Source: a virus
Length of the DNA: 47,820 bases
Reading direction: 5' to 3' (one strand)
IMG/VR virus record: IMGVR_UViG_3300042691_030610
Location: 1 to 47,820 of that record
Shown one piece after another: positions 20,901 to 28,285 of the stretch. The stretch's first letter is position 1; every line of letters starts with the position of its first letter. Position numbers and translations under genes: made by a program. The notes beneath the pieces are model-generated. The model was not told where the DNA came from. It made no database searches and was given only the letters and a program-made list of their open reading frames with translations.

Positions 20901-23900
20901 TTAATTTTGCAGAAGCACCTGACATACAAGTAAGGTCTCATACAGTTATTATTGCAAATGATTCGACAGCAGGAAATAAATGGTCTAAAAACGTTTTTGA
21001 TTATACTTCAAAAGTGTGGCTAAAACAAAAAACACAAGCCTATAATACTCCGTTATACTGGGAATATGTTGATTGGAAAGATAATAGTTTTATTCAATTT
21101 AAAACTTTAAGTTATGTAGTCTCGAGTTTATATGAATTATCTACTTTAGAGGATAATGTTAAAAATGGAAATTACATTAAAGTTAAAAATGGTGGCAACG
21201 GATATTACATAATATTAGAACGAATAGCATCTGATGCTCCGTCAAATTTTATTAAAAATTATAATTTAGTTTATAGTGAAAATGGAACAATTCAAATAAA
21301 AGATACTGTGTGGAATTTTAACTTGTCGAATTATGCGTATGATAAGTTAACGTTAGATGAAACTTTATACGATCAAATACCAGATTTAGAAATACAATAT
21401 ATTTTAGAAGCCTTAAAAAATGATATTTTTATTAAAGAACTTAAAGTTAATTGGAATTTATTATTCTTTACGGCCGTAAAGTATGCATTAACTGAACAAA
21501 AATTATTAGATTGGGCATTTAAAACTTCATTCGTATCTTTAAAAAATACGTTAGGAGATTTAACACAAAAGCCTATATATAAATTAGATAACGATGAATA
21601 TTTTGAAGAATATATTAAAGAAGTAAAACCTTATAGAACAAAAATAAGAACTTCTACAGGCGCTTATTCTTCTCTAGAAGATTCTAGGGTAAATGTTACT
21701 GATTTTGATTTACCATTTTATTTTAATGAAAGTACAAATAAGTTTGAACCTGTAACAATAGGAAATTCATTGATGAATGAATATCCTTGGAAATCATGGT
21801 ACGACAATTATACATACGAAATTGAAGAAATTATTGTTGCAGAACAAGGATCTGGTTACACTCAAAGACCTACAGTTATAATAGTTTCTCAACCAGGTGA
21901 TACCGGGGTAGGAGCAACGGCTGAAGCATATTTACGTAGTGGAAAAATATATAGAATTGTTTTAACTAATCCTGGCTCCGGGTATACAAAAAATCCTTAT
22001 GTAGTCATTTCAGGTGGTGGACCAAATGTAACTAAAAATGCAACTGCATCAGCAGCATTAAAGAGCAATGTTATAAGAAAAAATGTTATTGGAATTAAAT
22101 TTGATCGATATAGTGTTGCACCAGAAATTAATTTTGATTCTGTATTTGATACATTTATTTGTGATGGGGTTTCTGAAGAATACGAATTAACCTGGTACGC
22201 TAACCCTTATAAAGAAACTATAGTTCCAAAACTTGACGGAAAATTAATTTATTCTGCCGATTATACTATAATTTTTGATCGTGCAAATAAAATTTCTAAA
22301 TTTAAATTTTTAAATTTTGTTCCTAATAACGGACAATTGTTTGAAATAACTTACGAAAAAAATATTAATCTTTATAACGCTATTGATAGAATAGAAAATT
22401 ATTATAACCCTGACGATAATATGGCAGGTAAAGATTACGCGATATTAATGTCAGGATACGATTATCCAAATACAGTTATTCAAGGGTTACCTTTTAAATA
22501 TGCAACTCCTTGGAATCCTACTTATAATCCTTACGAAAATTTCGTATGGGACGATTTAATCGAAAATTATACATCTGCAAAATTAATTTCAGATGCAAGT
22601 GTAGGAACGTCGACTTTATTTTTAAATAGCGTCGATAATATAGTTCCCGGACAAGTTGTTAATGTTATAAGCACATCGACTAAAAAAATAAGAAAAACAA
22701 CAGTAGTTGAATCAGTTTCTACTACAAATAATTCAATTGTAATATCTACTCCAATTTATAATTTAAAACTAGTTAAGTCATTAGGAACTAGCATAGGGTC
22801 TACAATTGTTGTTCAAACAAAAAATAATTTTTATGGTGCAATTGAAAAAGGTGATATTGCATTTGTTTCTAATATAACATCTAGTGGGTATAATGGACAA
22901 TATGTTGTTAGTAAGATAGAAAATAATAATACTTTATTCCTAACGGCAACAAGTGTATTAAGTTCTACGACTGCAATTTTAACAACATCGTCTCAAATTA
23001 AAATCTCGTCAATTTTAGAAAATATTGATTCAGATAATGTGTTGTTTAATAAATTTGTTAACACGGTCACAAATGTAAGTAGTACATCTTCAATAATTTA
23101 CTATAAATTAACAGATATTGTTACTTCAACAGTATTTGTTAACGGGGTTCAAATTGGAATGATATCAACGCCGTCGACTGAATATTATGAGTTATTTTCT
23201 GGACCAAACAATAATACAAATATAAATGTATATAATTTAACAGCATCAACAAGTACAATTGTTGCATCATTTTATACTAACCCCACTGTAGAATTTTGGA
23301 ATATTAATACATTATATTCACAGGTAGATACTGGATTAGAAGGTGGATCTTGGGCGGGCAGTAACTTCTTAGGTGCCGAAGGTATCGACCCAGAAGAATT
23401 TATTGTAGACGGTGAAAAGTTATTAAGTCAAAATGTAGGTTACGGTCCTGAAGAATTAGTAAATGGCCATGTATTAGATAGTTTAGGTATTAATGTATAT
23501 ACAAGGTCTGACGATACAAGTGCATTAGTAATAACGGGAGCGTATCCGGCTTTACCTGGGAGCATAACATCGTTTACATTAGGATATATGCCAATTGCTT
23601 GGGCAGGAATAATGGTTTATTCTGAAGGACAAATATTTGAAAGGATTAATGACCTATCATTTACAAAAAATAATCAATATTATGTTGAAGGAAATACGAT
23701 ATACACTGCTCCGCAACCTTCTAATGGAAGGATTGGGTATACAATAATAACTTCTGGAGGAGAAAATGTTTTAGATAGCAATATCGTTGTGTCGAATACT
23801 TCTACAGCACTAGTTGAAAGTTTAGCAAGTATAGATGATGTAAAACATGCGTATGTTCTTGTTAACGGCGAAGAAATTAGTGAAATTAATACAACAACAA

Positions 23901-25567
23901 GTTATGGATTTATGTTGACTGCTACTAACGAAATGAATAACAGAGCATGTGTAAAAGTTTATAATTTACCTTCGGGGACAAATACAATTGAAGCATGGTT
24001 CTTTAGTTCGCCGTACGATAAATTCAATAGAGTAAATGAAGAATATTTTACAATAACATCGCCACAATCTACATTTATATTATCAAAGCCACCTGCAACT
24101 TTAGAGCCTGCAAGTCCTCAAGCAATAGTAGAATTAGGAAGCAATACTTCTAATACTAGACGTAGGTTATTACCTCCTTGGGTAAGTTATTATGAAATTG
24201 AAGATAACAATCAAATTTTTGATATAGACAATAAAAATGTTAGACCTTCGGGATATTATACAGCAGATCAAGTAAAAGTTTATGCCAACGGTGTAGAACT
24301 TATTTCTGGTTTTGATTATACAGTTAATTTAGTTAATAACACTATTACATTGACTGAAAATTTACTTCAAAACGGTGATGCTATTGCAATAATGACAACA
24401 AAAGACTATGAATATATTATTTCTGGTAATATATTACAATTAGCAACACCTGCTTCGTCGGCTACTTTAAAAGTTATGTCATTTACAAATCATGATAATC
24501 TTTTAATGAAAACAGAAAAATTTAATCAAAATGGAATTAACAGGTATGTGTTAGACAGACCAGTATTGAATGATAACTATGTTTGGGTATTTGTAAATGG
24601 TATTCCGTTAGTACACAGATATGATTTTGAAGTATTGGACGATTTACACACTATTCAATTTAGCGAATGGGTCATAACAAATTCTGGTGATTCGATTATG
24701 ATAACTACAGTTAACATACCATCTAATAACAATATAGTTTTAGGTTTTAGAATATTTAAAGATATGTTTGATAAGTTAACATATAGAAGAATAACAGAAT
24801 ATCACTCAACTATGTTAACTAAAGATTTGTATGTTTTTGACACTGAAATACAAGTTGAAAATGATGATAAATTAATTACTCCTGATCCTATTAGAAATAA
24901 ACCCGGAGTTATCATTGTTGATGGAGAACGTATAGAATTTTTTGAAAAAGCAGGGAATGTTTTAAAACAATTAAGACGTAGTACATTAGGAACTGGTCCT
25001 GCTACAGTTTCTCAAGCCGGTACAACTGTAATAGATCAAAGTATACAACAAAAAGTACCGTATAACGAGCAAACATATGTTCAAACTATTAAGACAACAA
25101 ATAATTCTATCTATCCTATAAGTACTGTAACAACAACAGCAACAGGGCAAGGAATTGTATTAACTCCTAACATCGACGCTGTAAATCAAATCGTTGTTTA
25201 TTACGGCGGAAGACAATTAAGAAAATCACCGTTAGTTGTTCATGATATAGATATTTCATATAACCCAACGGATGAAAGTTTAACCACGTATCCTCCTGAA
25301 TTTACAGTAAATACTTTAACACAAGAATTAGTTTTAAATTTGAATGAAACGATAACAACCGGGACGTTAATAACTGTGATACAGAAAAAAGGATATATAT
25401 GGACAGGTACAGAATCGTTGTTAACAAGCGAAGTTAAGCAAGCAGAATTTTTAAGAAAGAAAACTGCTGTTCTCCCTGATGTATATTATTATGGAGGGCC
25501 TAAAGAATTATTAGATAGTTCTTATTTTGCATTAACTGATGAAAATGATAATCCGTTAGAGGAATAA
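11993..25567 (+). CDS. Giant baseplate/tail structural protein (gp7 position) with beta-propeller
   Basis: An uninterrupted 4524-codon frame, over a quarter of the window. The N-terminus (NLLPEYFKTDKNSKFL, then IERIDGYIGSKL) is like the large structural protein encoded after gp6 in marine T4-like phages; T4 has gp7 (1032 residues) there. Motifs in order: PHTHPWEMLGHAEKPLWWDD near residue 1010; seven FG-GAP-type repeats at about 1990-2426; G-x-GY-x-x-P motifs near 2484, 2928, 2967, 3284 and 3326; and a recurring module with VNG followed by DY at about 794, 3412, 3714, 3953, 4093, 4196 and 4400. Near 4270-4310 is VDGERIEFF-LRRSTLGTG, common in phage adhesin-like proteins. No enzyme motif was seen. 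It probably decorates the baseplate periphery or contacts the cell surface. gp7 equivalence is by position only. Confidence 0.6.
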   Translation: MAQKKSVNLLPEYFKTDKNSKFLSSALDPLIQTPDIERIDGYIGSKLVPNYNVEKDFYLNSDFYLRNNYSFEPALVIKDLNSEVNDVIALDDLINEIKVQGGKNNNLDRLFRSKSYSYDPPIDWDKLVNYSEYYWLPSGPEPIIFDNTTINIFVSLLGQQTYTFPFYIDPDTGENFKLSNGMKLVFTETVTNTNTTVFSNVEYIVEGVGSSIELVRFDLLKPNEDVLQVYNETFDSDTFDEFPFDGDSKLPIVPEYVTINKASKDLNPWTRYNRWFHKNIIEVTAKINNEIPTFPNNYKSKRPIIEFKPSLQLFNFGKTGIKNVDLIETSSPTAYNDINGSFGYYIDEVLLEEGHRIIFNNERNLNRLGKIYTVTFDYSGSSPIINLIEDYIPNELDSISINLGKNNTGKNYYYNSETQKWILSQEKTKFNQAPLFDLFNKEKISYTKLADKNNFVGNKIFGYDEGSGIIDSVLGFHVNKVNGSGIGSYKFKNYFMSDVITITSGGVSKNIPTGVTYIKDNTNDLDTLLNVWNNNFQNLKLPIIEIQTLTENTNTLYVNSINNVGTSTLQTTVYKKNTKIGNFTLTATNVINLPTTLNVNDVVQLKIVTDKTPNSLGYYETPISLSNNPLNGPISEITFTELSDHLHSIVNNLSTFEGVFPGESNLRDLKNYAEYGTRLVINSNPISFAQFFIGKKEHNLIDAVRTAANHYNQFKMGLLNLLSTVNVDDLPKNSLDEILIQINKNKNINSAYYNSDMLGYGPNKLIASYSVIDNNVTEYALSNTFDNTQLNYNSVLIYLNNDQLVHGKDYTFSELGDYITVTCNLNIDDVIDIVYYPNTLSCYVPLTPSKLGLYPKFVPQIIEDTSYAGSSVWMIQGHDGSLIKAYGTYDPSNEVVDYRDSIILEFEKRVYNNIKVTYNKNIFDVFSVVSGKYRNTNYLINEVNDVLQKDFISWAGTYNVDTITNSTFDESNYKTWNYKNSVTVDGNIISGTWRSIYNYYYDTDRPHTHPWEMLGHAEKPLWWDDYYSWVPGSKRTALINAIATGLVEEPPSTVVDVNYARPDFSSIVPVDNSGNLKEPHTFLVTDNGYLDKQEKWNFGDFSPAEVAWRRSSYYPFALNCLAAILYPCDYASTMFDLSRTEFNKINQLTYLEDDLYLDPRKLILNDGDSLTAGYGNYVVERGKQRYKDYISKLSNDLSYIDYNLFYKFGGFTSKEKLQITIDSIDPVSRNSGSILPYEDYKLHFNVSNPIDSVSISGIIIQKINGKFSVKGYDSINPYFTIFKPLKNLASSTITVGGKSESFVEYNSSTYDTNKKLNAQDLTTANSVNSKYYKQGQIVRYNNQYYRVKINHTPGSTFESTLYQQLPSLPIKGGVTVQLSSRFQSDETLITYGTEFNSIQDVYDFIIGYGEWLKSKGFVFDTFNTNFNKIIDWSFSAQEFLFWTTQNWADGNVITLSPFANYLSFTSVDSVVDNIFNSDYDFTILNADGNVYDKNNLTFERDGNSCVIKTTNELDGLFFANIRTIQKEHSLIFNNKTIFNDTIYAIETGYRQLRVKLSGFRTKDWNGDYFSPGFVYDAVSISDWEQFKSYLPNSVIRYNSNYYQAIGKINGAATFDFSQWVKLNEKPSAKLIPNFDYKINQFEDFYSLDIDNFDYNQQQMAQHLVGYTPRKYLNNIFTNAISQYKFYQGFIKEKGTRNSINRLDKAVIFDKQSTIQLNEEWAFRVGSYGSYSTFNEIEFNLEEGSYLENPYIIKLVDTLPTNENPLINYVKTDELLITPDNYITTSTFNVYESTFDDNNLVLLNAGYVRLDDVTATAYNKNSILDIANIDSIAEGSVIWTGFLENGDWDVFRYAKQDAKIVGVYVSAPAIDITFVTDIYHGLSKGDLISVKGFNEQVNGIYKVKNVTKINQFTVESSLTTIVDEDLLSPGVLFKFESCRYANIDLLKDDNRILKLKNQDKIWVDRNLDGKWNVIQKLDNFNYRTYESINTYGGQQLGTDIFYDENTNIVLFSSPGKWSDESFSYGSVSVYEKTATSLEKKYEYVLNESTLTYCNSLLPSEFGYSLAYDISKKYFFAGAPSASNVRAGSATGVVLSTGTGTIKSFENEGIVKISIRKPNGNQDITKAVLVHPNALTTSSASHARFGHSLYITQVPNTTATTLLVSAPGDNFYAGAGSVFAYSITTASEITISAHPTGINVVSTTTISLTTGSQWGHSIAGDKLGNQIAISAPNYYSTITDQYGVVQIFNKNLTWKQTLLPEEKLEGNFGSAIEVSKSGTYLLVSAPNSRPSNNSFGTVFVYKLNSSNSYDLFQTINNPVSNTDLKFGYKVSINENEDSLVISSVGTNISKFKNFDTNLENSTTFDSNTTKFYDKIPDSGTVHVYSKLGNYFINSAELYDAEILEGSKYGAQIVSNNNSILIGAPSYKGVGINSVNILSTITVSVSTTLYVEFTPPTNVNGSVPTAIITYKNNNGVNKTVDQILITNPGSGYLYPPSLVLKDQLGSVVSTNSIVYLEEDNSKVYQFNKIDSSINGFKILREQDNTVDIDTIKRITLINNFKEEIIDYLDVIDPVKGKIAGVAEQELKYKLAADPAVYSIGIAGTINDSQSSWIDDHVGELWWDLSTAKFLWYEQGDEIFRKNNWGKLFPGATIDVYEWVKSSLLPTEWAAQADTNEGLTQGVSGQPKYPDNSVISVKQMYNNVTGSFENVYYYWVKNKVLIPDVPNRRLSSLQVASYIADPVANGLKFASILSAESVAFSNIQQTLIGNRINANIVIDKINNVIPKHTEWVLMEEGNKKDVPTTLLEKKLIDSLLGHDFLGNSVPDPTLSYRNRYGLSIRPQQTLFKDRNEALRNVIEFANSVLIKNRITGLYNFDTLLKEEPIPAENSGEYDEILNDNSELELYETDQLVRAEVECFVSNGKIRNVIINNPGYGYTLPPEIKVLSDNQSAKFLTVIDNEGRLIDVIVDNPGLNFAEAPDIQVRSHTVIIANDSTAGNKWSKNVFDYTSKVWLKQKTQAYNTPLYWEYVDWKDNSFIQFKTLSYVVSSLYELSTLEDNVKNGNYIKVKNGGNGYYIILERIASDAPSNFIKNYNLVYSENGTIQIKDTVWNFNLSNYAYDKLTLDETLYDQIPDLEIQYILEALKNDIFIKELKVNWNLLFFTAVKYALTEQKLLDWAFKTSFVSLKNTLGDLTQKPIYKLDNDEYFEEYIKEVKPYRTKIRTSTGAYSSLEDSRVNVTDFDLPFYFNESTNKFEPVTIGNSLMNEYPWKSWYDNYTYEIEEIIVAEQGSGYTQRPTVIIVSQPGDTGVGATAEAYLRSGKIYRIVLTNPGSGYTKNPYVVISGGGPNVTKNATASAALKSNVIRKNVIGIKFDRYSVAPEINFDSVFDTFICDGVSEEYELTWYANPYKETIVPKLDGKLIYSADYTIIFDRANKISKFKFLNFVPNNGQLFEITYEKNINLYNAIDRIENYYNPDDNMAGKDYAILMSGYDYPNTVIQGLPFKYATPWNPTYNPYENFVWDDLIENYTSAKLISDASVGTSTLFLNSVDNIVPGQVVNVISTSTKKIRKTTVVESVSTTNNSIVISTPIYNLKLVKSLGTSIGSTIVVQTKNNFYGAIEKGDIAFVSNITSSGYNGQYVVSKIENNNTLFLTATSVLSSTTAILTTSSQIKISSILENIDSDNVLFNKFVNTVTNVSSTSSIIYYKLTDIVTSTVFVNGVQIGMISTPSTEYYELFSGPNNNTNINVYNLTASTSTIVASFYTNPTVEFWNINTLYSQVDTGLEGGSWAGSNFLGAEGIDPEEFIVDGEKLLSQNVGYGPEELVNGHVLDSLGINVYTRSDDTSALVITGAYPALPGSITSFTLGYMPIAWAGIMVYSEGQIFERINDLSFTKNNQYYVEGNTIYTAPQPSNGRIGYTIITSGGENVLDSNIVVSNTSTALVESLASIDDVKHAYVLVNGEEISEINTTTSYGFMLTATNEMNNRACVKVYNLPSGTNTIEAWFFSSPYDKFNRVNEEYFTITSPQSTFILSKPPATLEPASPQAIVELGSNTSNTRRRLLPPWVSYYEIEDNNQIFDIDNKNVRPSGYYTADQVKVYANGVELISGFDYTVNLVNNTITLTENLLQNGDAIAIMTTKDYEYIISGNILQLATPASSATLKVMSFTNHDNLLMKTEKFNQNGINRYVLDRPVLNDNYVWVFVNGIPLVHRYDFEVLDDLHTIQFSEWVITNSGDSIMITTVNIPSNNNIVLGFRIFKDMFDKLTYRRITEYHSTMLTKDLYVFDTEIQVENDDKLITPDPIRNKPGVIIVDGERIEFFEKAGNVLKQLRRSTLGTGPATVSQAGTTVIDQSIQQKVPYNEQTYVQTIKTTNNSIYPISTVTTTATGQGIVLTPNIDAVNQIVVYYGGRQLRKSPLVVHDIDISYNPTDESLTTYPPEFTVNTLTQELVLNLNETITTGTLITVIQKKGYIWTGTESLLTSEVKQAEFLRKKTAVLPDVYYYGGPKELLDSSYFALTDENDNPLEE
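17962..19270 (+). repeat. Seven FG-GAP-type repeats encoding a beta-propeller
   Basis: Seven units of about 60 residues, each opening with a [FWY]G-x-[SA] type motif and carrying SAP or GAP plus a G-x-V-x-[VI]-[YF] strand: LGTDIF near 17965, FGYSLA near 18169, FGHSLY near 18418, WGHSIA near 18627, FGSAIE near 18790, FGYKVS near 18961 and YGAQIV near 19210. This pattern is known from integrin-alpha type seven-blade propellers. Confidence 0.75.
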
Positions 25568-25568
25568 A

Positions 25569-26378
25569 ATGCCAAAAGTAACACAAATTTCATTTATTAA
25601 TACCGCAACAACAAATACAAGTTTTGTTGTATCCGATAGTTCTTACGTTAGAAGAATAAATTATCAAAAATTAAAAGAATCTTTAATTAGCGATATTATA
25701 GCATCTGGCGGAGCAATTGGCCCGACTGGTCCTCAAGGAACAAGCGGATATAGCGGTAGTAGTGGATATAGCGGATATAGCGGACTTCCTGGAAGTGGCG
25801 GAGGTGGAGGCGGCGCAGGTGAAGGCACTAGCGGATACTCTGGAATATCTGGATATTCTGGTATTAGCGGTTATAGTGGATATTCGGGAATTGGTGTACC
25901 GTCAGGAGGTACAACAGGGCAAGCATTAGTTAAATTATCGAATACAAATTATGATACTGGATGGGCTCCTGTCTCAGGAGGCGGTGGTGGTGTGGGACTA
26001 ATGTCAAGGGCCGATGTTGTTGTGACTACCCCGAGTATAGCAAATAACGGGACAGCAGATATATCATTTACTGGTTACAAAGGTTATATTCTGTATAAAA
26101 TTGCAACTTCACATGCATCTTTTGTTACATTATATTCTGATATATCTAGCAGAACCAATGATGCTTCGAGAACAGAGGTAACCGATCCTGTACCAGGTGC
26201 AGGAGTGATCGCCGAAATTATAACATCAGGAAATCAAACAATTAAAATGACTCCTGCTGTAGTTGGATTTAATAATGAATCGACTCCGACAACATCTATA
26301 CCAGTAAGAGTAAAAAACTTAAGTGGTAGTTCAGCGGCTATAACCGTTACACTAACTTTATTAGGAATTGAACAGTAA
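25569..26378 (+). CDS. Collagen-like tail fibre protein
   Basis: A 269-residue protein. Residues 1-45 form an attachment region. About residues 51-113 are Gly-X-Y triplets (GPTGPQGTSGYSG, then repeats of SGYSG and SGISG), split by a run of glycines. The C-terminal domain (about 135-269) is beta-rich, beginning LMSRADVVVTTPSIANNG and ending LTLLGIEQ, and resembles trimeric heads placed after collagen-like stalks in marine phage fibres. A collagen-type triple helix makes a rigid trimeric stalk, so a role as fibre or receptor-binding spike is likely. The start follows the giant gene as TAAAATG. The stop codon TAA and the ATG of the protease gene overlap as TAATG. An alternate-frame 70-codon frame inside the repeat is an artefact of repetitive codons. 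Confidence 0.75.
   Translation: MPKVTQISFINTATTNTSFVVSDSSYVRRINYQKLKESLISDIIASGGAIGPTGPQGTSGYSGSSGYSGYSGLPGSGGGGGGAGEGTSGYSGISGYSGISGYSGYSGIGVPSGGTTGQALVKLSNTNYDTGWAPVSGGGGGVGLMSRADVVVTTPSIANNGTADISFTGYKGYILYKIATSHASFVTLYSDISSRTNDASRTEVTDPVPGAGVIAEIITSGNQTIKMTPAVVGFNNESTPTTSIPVRVKNLSGSSAAITVTLTLLGIEQ
25719..25893 (+). repeat. Collagen-like Gly-X-Y repeat region
   Basis: Repeated 9-base codon triplets for G-Y-S, G-I-S and G-S-S, interrupted by a polyglycine run near 25795-25820. Repeats of this kind expand and contract easily by recombination. Confidence 0.8.
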
Positions 26379-28225
26379 TGGATAATCATAAAACATATAA
26401 TGTTGTTTTACATGATCATTGTGATCAAGATGATTTTTTGAATGAAACTCTTGATGATCATTGTCATTGTGTAAACACATGTGATCATATACCAAACGTT
26501 CTAGTAATGAAATTAAGTCCAGAAGCGGCTGAAGAATTAAAAAATAATCCTTCAGTTAAGTTTGTGGGAGAATTATTGACCCCGTATTCACCGGATCTTC
26601 CTCCCCTTTTTTCTAAAACAAGAACATTTACAGGGCAACTTCCGCCTTTTTCACAAGATCCTAAAGAGTACGGGCCCTTACAATTTTATTATCTTAATAA
26701 CCAAATTAATTCAAACGGTCTTAAGATAGGAACACATAGATGGACAGGCACCCCGCCTCCTATTAATGATGATGCAACTTCTATAAATGGAAGATATATG
26801 TCATATTGGACAGGAAAAGATATTGATATAGTATCAATAGAAGTACCAAGTACTACTTTATATAGTCATCAACATCCCGATTTTATAAAAGTAGATGATC
26901 CGTTAACCAGCAAAGTTATACCTAAAAATTGGTCAGGAGCAGGAATAACTAGTCTTAGGAATACTGCTCAAGTAGGATCTCCTGCAATTTTAACTTCTCA
27001 TGCAATGGGAGTTCTTAGTGCCGCTGCAGGAACATATTGTGGTTATGCAAAAAAGTCTAATTTATATGTTCTATATATTGATAATAATGATGTTGTATCA
27101 TGTATAAATGCTGTTATAAATTTTCATAATTCAAAAGGAATAAATCCAGTAACTGGTGTAAAAAATCCTACGATATTAATACATGAATATCAATATCTTA
27201 ATAGTAATTATCATTTATGGAAAGTCGAAAATATAACAGAGATTAGATATTATAATACATCAACTGGTAGTCTTGAAATTATTAATCGACCTGTAGGAGG
27301 TTGGGGAAATGATTTTACTCCTTTTACATCTCGTAATTTTAGCATTAAAAGAGTTAATGAAAATGGAAATTATCATTGGTGTGCTGCATCCGGCTGGATC
27401 CTTCCGGAAGTTGCAATAAAACAATCAATTAGTTCTGCCGTAACTGCTGGAATTGTAAATGTCGTTCCGGCAGGAAATGATTGCGGAGTTTTTGGAAAAG
27501 ATAATGAATTAAACTATAATGCAAGACTTCTTATAGAACCCGGTCCTTCGTTATTTACTACTAATCGATCAGGACAACTTGTTAATATTAGTAGTGGCAC
27601 TATAACATCAGAATCTATCGCTTTTCCTTTTAGAGCAGTCGGACCTGCAGGTGTAGATACCGCAATTGATGTTGCAGCGGGTCAAAATTCAGAAGCACAT
27701 CCTGTCCTTGACAGTTATTCGTGTCGAGGTACATCTATAGACATAGTAGGACTTGGTAGCAATACATTTACAGCAGCACCTGGGACTTTATACGCTGACG
27801 GTAATTATTGGGGGATGTTTTCTGGAACTAGTTGTGCAGGACCGACAGTTGCTGGTATTCTGGCATGTTTGATGGAAAAGTATCGTTATTATAACGGATC
27901 TTGGCCAACTCCAAAACAGGCTAAAGAAATTTTGTTAGTTGAATCTAAAAAGAATATTTTAGTTGATACAACATCAACAACATGGAATAATGTTCCTCCT
28001 GCTTCTGTTCAAATTAGAGCATCAAATTTAGCAGTTGGACCGGTTAATCTTTTGTTAACTTATGACGGACTAGCAATAAATGGTGGCCTATCCGGAAACG
28101 AATTATTAGCAACTACAAATAAACGAGTGTTTATTGATAATAATATTGTTAAAAATAAAGTTAATAATGGAACAAGGCCTGCGCAAGGGCAAATATTTCC
28201 ACGAAGTAAAATAAAGGTATCTTAA
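26378..28225 (+). CDS. Subtilisin-like (S8) serine protease of the tail region
   Basis: A 615-residue subtilase. Residues 7-66 resemble an inhibitor-I9 propeptide (YNVVLHD, then VLVMKLSPEAAEELKNNPSV), but a His/Cys/Asp-rich insertion (H12, H14, C15, H28, C29, H30, C31, C35, H37) sits inside it. The catalytic domain shows His208 in SHAMGVLSAAAG, the oxyanion Asn367 in VPAGNDCG, and Ser485 in SGTSCAGPTVAGILA. The usual Asp position, in a strand like VIDSGI, appears as IVSIEV with Glu155. No signal peptide is seen. Placed between fibre genes, it may mature fibre proteins, or ride on the virion and digest host surface protein; this is inference. If the Asp to Glu change is not compensated, the enzyme may be weak or inactive. 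Confidence 0.8.
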   Translation: MDNHKTYNVVLHDHCDQDDFLNETLDDHCHCVNTCDHIPNVLVMKLSPEAAEELKNNPSVKFVGELLTPYSPDLPPLFSKTRTFTGQLPPFSQDPKEYGPLQFYYLNNQINSNGLKIGTHRWTGTPPPINDDATSINGRYMSYWTGKDIDIVSIEVPSTTLYSHQHPDFIKVDDPLTSKVIPKNWSGAGITSLRNTAQVGSPAILTSHAMGVLSAAAGTYCGYAKKSNLYVLYIDNNDVVSCINAVINFHNSKGINPVTGVKNPTILIHEYQYLNSNYHLWKVENITEIRYYNTSTGSLEIINRPVGGWGNDFTPFTSRNFSIKRVNENGNYHWCAASGWILPEVAIKQSISSAVTAGIVNVVPAGNDCGVFGKDNELNYNARLLIEPGPSLFTTNRSGQLVNISSGTITSESIAFPFRAVGPAGVDTAIDVAAGQNSEAHPVLDSYSCRGTSIDIVGLGSNTFTAAPGTLYADGNYWGMFSGTSCAGPTVAGILACLMEKYRYYNGSWPTPKQAKEILLVESKKNILVDTTSTTWNNVPPASVQIRASNLAVGPVNLLLTYDGLAINGGLSGNELLATTNKRVFIDNNIVKNKVNNGTRPAQGQIFPRSKIKVS

Positions 28226-28242
28226 AACTGTAAAAAAGTGTT

Positions 28243-28250
28243 TATAAATA
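28243..28250 (+). promoter_or_regulatory. Late promoter, exact TATAAATA
   Basis: An exact match to the T4 late box lies in the 60-base gap after the protease, 35 bases before the ATG at 28286. A second, 7-of-8 copy (GATAAATA) is at 28273-28280. It probably drives the tail-fibre set 28286-32980. Confidence 0.6.
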
Positions 28251-28285
28251 AACTATTAATAAAATTATAACGGATAAATATCATT

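Noticed and set aside
25719-25893. Short regular repeats resembling a CRISPR array
   Set aside because: The repeats are in-frame Gly-X-Y codons of a fibre gene, without uniform repeats or unique spacers.
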